Source: JANXSD01 sp043758125
GTDB taxonomy: Bacteria > Bacteroidota > Bacteroidia > AKYH767-A > OLB10
DNA length: 8,330 nucleotides
Assembly: GCA_043758125.1 (NCBI GenBank)
Contig: JAYVOC010000212.1
Coordinates: forward strand, 1-8,330
Direction: 5' to 3'
A program made the translations under genes and the position numbers. The notes below the pieces were generated by a model. The model saw nothing but the letters and a program-made list of their open reading frames with translations. It was not told the origin of the DNA and did no database searches. The number at the start of each line of letters is the position of its first letter. Positions within the stretch are counted from its first letter, which is position 1. Of this stretch, positions 1-5,126 are shown in pieces.

Positions 1-54
1 AAATTGCTTAAAAAAGCCTTTGGGGAATTGCTCACCCGGTTTGTTCTTGTGCAT
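1..54 (-). CDS. possible N-terminus of a minus-strand gene cut by the window edge
   Basis: Reading leftward from an ATG at 54, 18 codons stay open to the edge and give MHKNKPGEQFPKGFFKQF. An in-frame TAA lies 12 codons upstream, so this is the first Met of the frame. The short basic/aromatic start ending in FFKQF recalls the N-termini of some IS256-type transposases of Bacteroidota, but 18 residues cannot establish a family. No Shine-Dalgarno sequence and no minus-strand TAnnTTTG box is visible upstream. The opposite strand is also open over this stretch (1-78, frame 1, ending in TGA), so a plus-strand C-terminus is the competing reading. Confidence 0.3.
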   Translation of the reverse strand, partial: MHKNKPGEQFPKGFFKQF

Positions 55-85
55 ATGAATATTTGTTTAAAGTTATGAAAAATCT

Positions 86-136
86 CTAGTGTCTAGCGCT
101 CCGTTTCGCTACGCTCCACTCCACGCTAGACACTAG
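86..136. repeat. 51-bp palindromic element, REP-like
   Basis: A perfect 13-bp inverted repeat, CTAGTGTCTAGCG at 86-98 and its complement CGCTAGACACTAG at 124-136, encloses a 25-nt loop made of related words (CGCTCC, CGCTACGCTCC, CCACGC). It is clearly richer in G+C than its AT-rich surroundings. Shape, size and intergenic position fit a REP-like dispersed palindrome. It could also fold in RNA and end or protect a transcript, but neither arm is followed by a T-run. That it is dispersed in the genome is inference, since only one copy is in the window. Confidence 0.6.
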
Positions 137-305
137 TTCCCTTAACCTAAATCTCTGTTTACACAATCTTCTTTATACTACCAAGAATAGTATTGTACCG
201 CTCTTTAAAATCTTTCTTTTGATTCGTTAGATGTATTATTTTAACGCACAGCGAGTGCAATACGATTTCTAAAAAGAAGTATCCAAAGATTCATTCTAAT
301 TTTTT

Positions 306-339
306 AAAAGTACAATACTACTTTCATGTACTTTTTTTT
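306..339 (+). terminator. possible intrinsic terminator
   Basis: AAAAGTAC (306-313) pairs with GTACTTTT (328-335) around a 14-nt loop. The run of T continues to 339, giving eight T in total from 332. The layout is that of a rho-independent terminator for rightward transcription, but the stem has only two G-C pairs and no gene that it would end is recognisable to its left. Confidence 0.3.
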
Positions 340-459
340 GATGCACGATTAAACACTACTGACAGTGTTCTTCAATTTCTGAATATTGCTAAATCATCAA
401 ATTCACTTTCTATAAGAGCGATTGAAACCCACGAACTGATATATTCTTTTGGATAATAT

Positions 460-500
460 TTTTAGATTATTGTTTATGAATAAATCAGAATAATCTAAAA
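460..500. repeat. 12-bp inverted repeat (hairpin)
   Basis: TTTTAGATTATT (460-471) is the exact complement of AATAATCTAAAA (489-500), with a 17-nt spacer that has a smaller pairing inside it (TTTAT/ATAAA). It could be a transcript hairpin or an operator-like site. The AT-rich composition makes a chance origin possible. Confidence 0.4.
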
Positions 501-740
501 TTTAAATTTTCTACTATCGAAAATTGTTTGCACTTATGAAATGTATCCTGATAATAAAAAGCTTCCATACCATTGACTATCATGATTTTAAATAATTATA
601 AATTTAATAAGATTGCTTTCTAATCCATATTAGATTTTAAGACGAACTTATGTGGAAAAATTGTCCTTAAGTGACCGGATCGATTTCAATGCGATCGATC
701 ATTATCAGTTATTGGTCTACTATTTTTATACATTTTCGAG

Positions 741-748
741 TAACTTTG
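741..748 (+). promoter_or_regulatory. Bacteroidota-type -7 promoter box of the PBP gene
   Basis: TAACTTTG matches the TAnnTTTG -7 consensus of Bacteroidota housekeeping promoters exactly. It ends 13 nt before the ATG at 762, so transcription would begin around 754-756 and leave a leader of only about 6-8 nt. The -33 element is poor: the nearest TTG (712-714) is 26 bp upstream, farther than the usual spacing of about 17-23 bp. Confidence 0.6.
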
Positions 749-761
749 CCGTTCTCGACCT

Positions 762-2990
762 ATGAAAAAGTGGTTTCAAATTCCTCCCGCCTTCCGTAAA
801 TACGTTTTCGTATTATGGCTTCTTGTTATTGGCCCAATATTATTTTTATTTCTACTTGTTACAGCAACATCCTTCGGGTTGTTTGGTGAACTTCCAACAT
901 TTGAAGAATTAGAAAATCCGAATAGTAATCTCGCAAGCGAAGTATATTCCGCCGATCAGAAAACGCTTGGAAAATATTATATTCAAAATCGTGTTAACAT
1001 TCATTATAAAGATCTTTCACCAAATCTTATCAATGCATTAAAGGCAACTGAAGATGTTCGTTTCGAAGAACATTCTGGTGTTGATATTCGTGGTTTAATG
1101 CGTGTGTTTGTAAAGACAATTGTTTTACATCAAGATGCTGGCGGTGGAAGTACTTTAACGCAACAACTTGCGAAAAATCTTTTTCCTCGCGAGGAAATGA
1201 ATAAGTTTAAAATCGTTGCAAGAAAAATTAAAGAGTGGATTATTGCGGTGAAGTTGGAAAGAAATTATACGAAGCCAGAAATTCTTGCGATGTATTTGAA
1301 TACAGTTGAGTTTGGAAATAATGCATTCGGAATTAAATCAGCATGCACAACTTATTTCAAAAAAGATCCGAAAGATGTAACTATTCAAGAAGCATCTATG
1401 TTAGTTGGATTGTTGCAAGCGCCATCAAAATACAATCCAGTACGTAATCCTAAAACAGCATTGATACGACGCAATACTGTTATTAATCAATTAGAGAAAT
1501 ATAAATTTATTACAGAAGCACAGTCAGATTCTATAAGTAAATTGCCAATAAAATTAAAGTTTCAACAAGAAGGACATACTGAAGGACTTGCAACTTATTT
1601 TCGAGAAGTACTTCGTCAGGATTTGTTGAAATGGTGCAAAGAACATAAGAAGGCGGATGGTACATCATACAATCTATACAGAGATGGTTTGCACATCTAT
1701 ACAACGATTGATTCTCGCATGCAAGATGATGCAGAGTGGGCAGTTCGTGAGCAACTGAAAGAATTACAAAATACTTTTTATGATCACTGGAAAGGAAAAA
1801 TTGCATGGCTCGATCATCCAGAAATTATCACTGATGCAATGAAAAAATCTGATCGTTATCAAGCAATGAAAGATAGCGGTTCAACAGAAGCACAAATCAA
1901 AAAAGTTTTTGATAAAAAAATTCCGATGACAGTTTTTACATGGAAAGGAGAACGCGACACGGTGATGAGTCCATTAGATTCTATCAAGTATTATAAAATG
2001 TTTTTGCGTACTGGATTTATGTCGATGGAACCACAAACAGGATTTATTCGTGCATGGGTTGGTGGTAATGATTATAAATATTTTCAGTATGATCAAGTGA
2101 AAGATGGTAAGCGACAAGTTGGATCAACATTCAAACCGTTTCTTTATACATTAGCAATGCAAGAAGGATATTCACCATGCTATGAAGTGCCGAATGTTCC
2201 AGTAACAATTATTGATGGTAATGGTAAAGCATGGACTCCCTCCAATTCAGATGGGAAATATGGTGGCATGTTATCGTTGAAGGAAGCATTAGCGAATTCT
2301 GTGAATTGTGTTTCTGCTTATTTGATGAAACAATTTGGTCCGGAAGCAGTGGTGCAAGTTGCAAGAAAAATGGGCATCACAAGTCCTATTGATGCAGTGC
2401 CTTCATTAGCCTTAGGTACAGCCGATGTTTCAGTATACGAAATGGTTGGTGCGTATGGAACTTTTGCAAATAAAGGAGTATGGACTGAGCCAACATATAT
2501 TTTACGAATAGAAGATAAAAATGGTGTAGTATTACAAGATTTTGTTCCGCGAAAAGTGGAAGCTATTAGTGAAGAGACTGCATACTTAATGTTGAATTTA
2601 ATGCAAGGTGTTGTACAGTTTGGAACAGGATCACGCTTACGCGGAAGTAAATTTGCATTAGTGAATCCAATTGCAGGAAAGACTGGAACAACGCAAAATA
2701 ATAGTGATGGTTGGTTCATGGGAATCACTCCTGAATTAGTGAGTGGCTGTTGGGTTGGATGCGAAGATCGATCAATCCATTTTCGTACAACAACACTCGG
2801 ACAAGGAGCAAATACTGCATTACCTATTTGGGGATATTACATGAAAAAAGTTTTAGCAGATCCAAACTTAAATTATTCGCATGGAGAATTCGAGCGACCA
2901 TCAAAACCATTGAATGTAGAATTGGATTGCTCGAAATATAAAAGTCCGGGAGGAAGTTCAGGGAAGAATGATGATTTTGGAATACAATAA
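762..2990 (+). CDS. class A penicillin-binding protein (PBP1A-like, bifunctional transglycosylase/transpeptidase)
   Basis: It polymerises lipid II into glycan strands and cross-links the peptides, acting at the periplasmic face of the inner membrane. Of 742 residues, about 15-37 form the single membrane anchor after a short basic N-terminus. The GT51 glycosyltransferase domain covers about 60-240, with ATEDVRFEEHSGVD (catalytic Glu97), GGGSTLTQQLAKNL (127-140) and YLNTVEFG (178-185). The penicillin-binding domain covers about 415-700, with the SxxK motif S455-T-F-K458, S513-V-N515 and K640-T-G642, so all catalytic motifs are intact. The segment between the domains (about 290-410) is charged and less conserved. 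The Gly/Ser/Asp-rich tail is typical of the family. Length is normal. The ATG at 762 gives a sensible cytoplasmic tail and sits just after a -7 promoter box. Long antisense open frames within the gene are shadows. Confidence 0.96.
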   Translation: MKKWFQIPPAFRKYVFVLWLLVIGPILFLFLLVTATSFGLFGELPTFEELENPNSNLASEVYSADQKTLGKYYIQNRVNIHYKDLSPNLINALKATEDVRFEEHSGVDIRGLMRVFVKTIVLHQDAGGGSTLTQQLAKNLFPREEMNKFKIVARKIKEWIIAVKLERNYTKPEILAMYLNTVEFGNNAFGIKSACTTYFKKDPKDVTIQEASMLVGLLQAPSKYNPVRNPKTALIRRNTVINQLEKYKFITEAQSDSISKLPIKLKFQQEGHTEGLATYFREVLRQDLLKWCKEHKKADGTSYNLYRDGLHIYTTIDSRMQDDAEWAVREQLKELQNTFYDHWKGKIAWLDHPEIITDAMKKSDRYQAMKDSGSTEAQIKKVFDKKIPMTVFTWKGERDTVMSPLDSIKYYKMFLRTGFMSMEPQTGFIRAWVGGNDYKYFQYDQVKDGKRQVGSTFKPFLYTLAMQEGYSPCYEVPNVPVTIIDGNGKAWTPSNSDGKYGGMLSLKEALANSVNCVSAYLMKQFGPEAVVQVARKMGITSPIDAVPSLALGTADVSVYEMVGAYGTFANKGVWTEPTYILRIEDKNGVVLQDFVPRKVEAISEETAYLMLNLMQGVVQFGTGSRLRGSKFALVNPIAGKTGTTQNNSDGWFMGITPELVSGCWVGCEDRSIHFRTTTLGQGANTALPIWGYYMKKVLADPNLNYSHGEFERPSKPLNVELDCSKYKSPGGSSGKNDDFGIQ

Positions 2991-2993
2991 AAT

Positions 2994-3030
2994 AATTTGA
3001 AAATGCGACAATTTGAAGATTTGAAAATGA
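2994..3030 (+). repeat. TTTGAAAA-type intergenic repeat cluster, copy 1
   Basis: Immediately after the PBP stop codon, the word TTTGA occurs at 2996, 3012 and 3020, giving spacings of 16 and 8 bp. Positions 3010-3030 (21 bp, reading AATTTGAAGATTTG then AAAATGA) are identical to 3810-3830 on the other side of scoA, exactly 800 bp away. A complementary piece, CTTCAAAT, lies at 3063-3070 and could pair with this cluster in RNA. Confidence 0.7.
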
Positions 3031-3104
3031 GAATTTCTTCCATTGATATTCTAAACAAACCTTCAAATTTCTGCACCCTCCTATTTTTAAATTAACTAAA
3101 GAAG

Positions 3105-3803
3105 ATGAATAAAGTTGTAAGTAATGCAGAGGATGCAATTCGTGATATTCATGATGGTGCTGTGATTATGTTAGGAGGTTTTGGGCTTTGTGGAATTCCT
3201 GAAAATTGTATTGCAGCATTAGTGAAGAAAGGAACAAAAAACTTAACATGTATATCAAACAATGCAGGTGTTGATGATTTTGGAATTGGATTGATGTTAC
3301 AAACACGTCAGGTAAAAAAGATGATCTCTTCGTATGTTGGAGAGAATGCAGAATTCGAACGACAATTATTGAGTGGTGAATTAGAAGTGGAACTTATTCC
3401 TCAAGGAACATTAGCTACACGATGTTTAGCATCTGCTTACGGAATGCCTGCTGTTTTTGTTCGCGCAGGAGTTGGAACAGAGGTTGCAATCGGAAAGGAA
3501 ACAAGATCATTTGATGGAGTTGAATATTTATTAGAGCACGCTTTCAGTGCTGATTTCTCTATCGTAAAAGCATGGAAAGGTGATACACAAGGTAATTTAA
3601 TATTTCGCAAAACATCTCGTAATTTTAATCCGATGATGGCGATGTCAGGAAAAATTTCGATCGCTGAAGTTGAAGAATTAGTACAAGCTGGAGAATTAGA
3701 ACCAGATCAAATTCATGTTCCTGGAATTTATATTCACCGCATCTTTAAAGGATCAAATTATGAAAAGCGAATTGAACAAAGAACCCTTCGGAAACGAACT
3801 TAA
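3105..3803 (+). CDS. scoA: 3-oxoacid (succinyl-CoA:3-ketoacid) CoA-transferase, subunit A
   Basis: This is the alpha subunit of the heteromeric enzyme that moves CoA from succinyl-CoA to acetoacetate, or a related pair of acids, in the cytoplasm. That makes it part of ketone-body, butanoate or branched-chain amino acid use. The 232-residue length is normal. The CoA-transferase signature 1 is present at residues 17-32 (DGAVIMLGGFGLCGIP), followed by NNAGVDDFGIGLML, GTLATRCLASAYGMPAVFVRAGVGTE and a standard C-terminus to about HRIFKGSNYEKRIEQRTLRK. The active-site Glu is carried by the B subunit, encoded 625 bp downstream. The start (MNKVVSNAEDA) agrees with family N-termini. No clear promoter box lies in the 114-bp spacer after the PBP gene, so read-through from that gene is possible. 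Substrate is inferred from family; AtoD-type acetate CoA-transferase is the alternative. Confidence 0.93.
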   Translation: MNKVVSNAEDAIRDIHDGAVIMLGGFGLCGIPENCIAALVKKGTKNLTCISNNAGVDDFGIGLMLQTRQVKKMISSYVGENAEFERQLLSGELEVELIPQGTLATRCLASAYGMPAVFVRAGVGTEVAIGKETRSFDGVEYLLEHAFSADFSIVKAWKGDTQGNLIFRKTSRNFNPMMAMSGKISIAEVEELVQAGELEPDQIHVPGIYIHRIFKGSNYEKRIEQRTLRKRT

Positions 3804-3831
3804 TTTGAAAATTTGAAGATTTGAAAATGAA
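3802..3831 (+). repeat. TTTGAAAA-type intergenic repeat cluster, copy 2
   Basis: The cluster begins within the TAA of scoA. TTTGA recurs every 8 bp (3804, 3812, 3820). It shares a 21-bp identity (3810-3830) with the cluster before scoA. Its part at 3803-3817 (ATTTGAAAATTTGAA) is the exact reverse complement of 4406-4420 just before scoB. Clusters of this kind are, as I recall, common between genes in Bacteroidota genomes. Confidence 0.7.
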
Positions 3832-3891
3832 GAGAGAAGCACATTAAATTTTTAATAAATCTATAATAATAACCTTTTTAAAATGCAACAA

Positions 3892-4247
3892 ATGAGAAAT
3901 GATAAGACGAAGATTATATAGTTGAAAAAACTTTAAATTATGCTCTCGAGATAATTGAGTTTACAGAATGTCTCCAAGAATTAAGAAAATTTAGAATGGC
4001 AGATCAACTATTTAAATCTGGTACAAGTATAGAGGCCAACGTTAAGGAAGCACAAAATGGTGAAAGTAAAAGGGACGTTATTCACAAAATGAAAATCGCA
4101 GCCAAAGAAGCTGACGAATCGGAATATTGGTTAAGTTTAATTAATGAGTCACCAAATTATCCAACAAATGTTAAATTGCTAGATGAAACACAACAGATCA
4201 TACGAATTCTATCAAAAATCATTTCAACTTCTAAAGTTTCGGAATAA
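3892..4247 (+). pseudogene. four-helix-bundle protein (23S rRNA intervening-sequence family), frameshifted
   Basis: The C-terminal part reads cleanly from 3906 to the stop at 4247 and is a textbook member of the TIGR02436/PF05635 four-helix-bundle family: RKFRMADQLFKSGTS, ANVKEAQNGESKRDVIHKMK, AAKEADESEYWL and ILSKIISTSK. Family members run about 115-120 residues. The first Met in this frame (3996) would give only 83 residues and lose helix 1, yet helix 1 is plainly encoded upstream (DEDYIVEKTLNYALEIIEF, 3906-3962). That frame has no ATG, GTG or TTG before 3996 and hits TAA at 3903. The expected start, MRNDK, sits at 3892-3906 in another frame that stops at TAG 3919. One base missing near 3904-3906 joins the two into a 118-residue protein, so this is a real frameshift or a sequence error. 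ATG 3883 is an alternative start. The usually invariant Gly of GTSIGAN is Glu here (codon 4032-4034). Function of the family is unknown; relatives include Avd of diversity-generating retroelements. Confidence 0.85.
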
Positions 4248-4379
4248 TTTTTTTCATTTGTTTTCTAATTAAGTAATTTTATTCCTCGAATGTAAAAGTG
4301 ATACCATATCAATAATTGCTGCATGTTAAACAACGAATCATACACCTTCTTCCAATATCAAAAACCTCTGTTTGACCAT

Positions 4380-4424
4380 TTCAAACATTTTCAAATTAGC
4401 TGATTTTCAAATTTTCAAATCAAA
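4380..4424 (-). repeat. TTTGAAAA-type intergenic repeat cluster, copy 3, inverted
   Basis: TCAAA, the complement of TTTGA, occurs at 4381, 4391, 4407, 4415 and 4420, mostly at about 8- or 16-bp steps. Compared with the two clusters around scoA it is in the opposite orientation, with a 15-bp exact complement between 4406-4420 and 3803-3817. It ends directly at the A-rich stretch before the scoB start, so transcripts spanning scoA-scoB could pair across the whole insert. Confidence 0.7.
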
Positions 4425-4428
4425 AAAA

Positions 4429-5088
4429 ATGTTAGATAAAAACGGAATAGCGAAACGCATCGCTCAAGAATTAAAAGATGGATATTATGTTAATCTTGGT
4501 ATTGGAATTCCAACGTTAGTTGCGAATTATATTCCTGAAGGAATGAATGTAACGTTGCAATCGGAAAACGGAATGCTTGGAATGGGGCCTTTTCCAATTG
4601 AAGGTGATGAGGATCCTGATTTGATTAATGCTGGAAAGCAAACGATAACTGAGGTTGCAGGAACAGCCTATTTTGATTCCGCTATGAGCTTTGGAATGAT
4701 ACGCGCAGGAAAAGTTGATCTAACAATTTTAGGTGCAATGGAGGTGAGCGAAGATGGCGATATCGCTAATTGGAAAATCCCAGGTAAAATGGTGAAAGGA
4801 ATGGGCGGTGCAATGGATCTTGTGGCTGCTGCAAAAAATATTATCGTAGCGATGCAACATGTAAATAAAGCGGGTGAATCAAAACTATTACCTTCTTGCT
4901 CATTACCATTAACAGGTGTTCGTTGTGTGAGAAAAATTGTTACAGAGCTTGCAGTCATAGAAGTTGTTCCAGGAAAGGGATTTGTTTTATTAGAACGTGC
5001 ACCAGGAATTTCTGTTGATGAAATTCGTAAAGCTACAGCTGGAAAATTAATCGTTGAAGGCGAGATTCCTGAAATGAAGTTGGATTAA
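4429..5088 (+). CDS. scoB: 3-oxoacid (succinyl-CoA:3-ketoacid) CoA-transferase, subunit B
   Basis: This beta subunit carries the catalytic glutamate that forms the enzyme-CoA thioester; it pairs with the A subunit encoded at 3105-3803. CoA-transferase signature 2 is LQSENGMLG, with Glu46 the active-site residue in a 219-residue protein of normal length. Other family landmarks are NLGIGIPTLVANYIP (22-36), GGAMDLVAAAKNIIVAMQH, and the Cys-containing SCSLPLTGVRCV. The start is set at ATG 4429 (MLDKNGIAKRIAQELKDG), which matches family N-termini. The frame stays open upstream to a TTG at 4372, but those 19 codons are made of the TTTCAAA repeat and encode nothing family-like. No TAnnTTTG promoter box is evident just before it, so expression may depend on the transcript from scoA crossing the intervening pseudogene. 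Confidence 0.93.
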   Translation: MLDKNGIAKRIAQELKDGYYVNLGIGIPTLVANYIPEGMNVTLQSENGMLGMGPFPIEGDEDPDLINAGKQTITEVAGTAYFDSAMSFGMIRAGKVDLTILGAMEVSEDGDIANWKIPGKMVKGMGGAMDLVAAAKNIIVAMQHVNKAGESKLLPSCSLPLTGVRCVRKIVTELAVIEVVPGKGFVLLERAPGISVDEIRKATAGKLIVEGEIPEMKLD

Positions 5089-5126
5089 GGCGTTTTAAAA
5101 TATACGATTAAGAGTTTAGAAATTTC

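Larger units (their letters stand above)
137..740. other. about 600 bp without a recognisable gene
   Basis: No frame on either strand holds a convincing gene. The longest plus frame without stops (about 223-459) lacks an ATG near its beginning and its translation resembles nothing I know. A short minus-strand open stretch opposite 367-459 is also unrecognised. The region contains several inverted repeats: TAGTATTGTAC at 188-198 with its complement at 310-320, a terminator-like hairpin at 306-339, a 12-bp hairpin at 460-500, and GATCGAT/ATCGATC at 678-684 and 694-700. It may be decayed coding or mobile DNA plus the upstream region of the following penicillin-binding protein gene. Confidence 0.5.

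Noticed and set aside
223..459. Plus-strand open frame of about 79 codons in the upstream gene-free region
   Set aside because: There is no start codon near its beginning, the translation has no recognisable family features, and it runs through the terminator-like hairpin.
678..700. GATCGAT inverted pair as an operator of the PBP gene
   Set aside because: Seven base pairs of self-complementary sequence are easily met by chance and match no regulator site I know.
2318..2728. Long antisense open frame within the penicillin-binding protein gene
   Set aside because: It lies wholly opposite the intact transpeptidase domain and its translation is unlike any protein; it is a shadow of the sense codons.
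3892..3921. Programmed -1 ribosomal frameshift in the four-helix-bundle gene
   Set aside because: No slippery heptamer and no downstream stem is visible at the junction, and the family is not known to use frameshifting; mutation or sequence error is simpler.
3883..4247. Accessory (Avd-like) gene of a diversity-generating retroelement
   Set aside because: The protein family is related to Avd, but there is no reverse transcriptase and no template/variable repeat pair in the window.
4225..4256. Terminator after the four-helix-bundle pseudogene (AACTT/AAGTT stem before a T-run)
   Set aside because: The stem is only 5 bp with a 3-nt loop, lies inside coding sequence, and is separated from the T-run by about 10 nt.
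2994..4424. CRISPR-like array from the repeated TTTGAAAA words
   Set aside because: The units are 8-bp words in short clusters in both orientations, without unique spacers of constant length and without cas genes.
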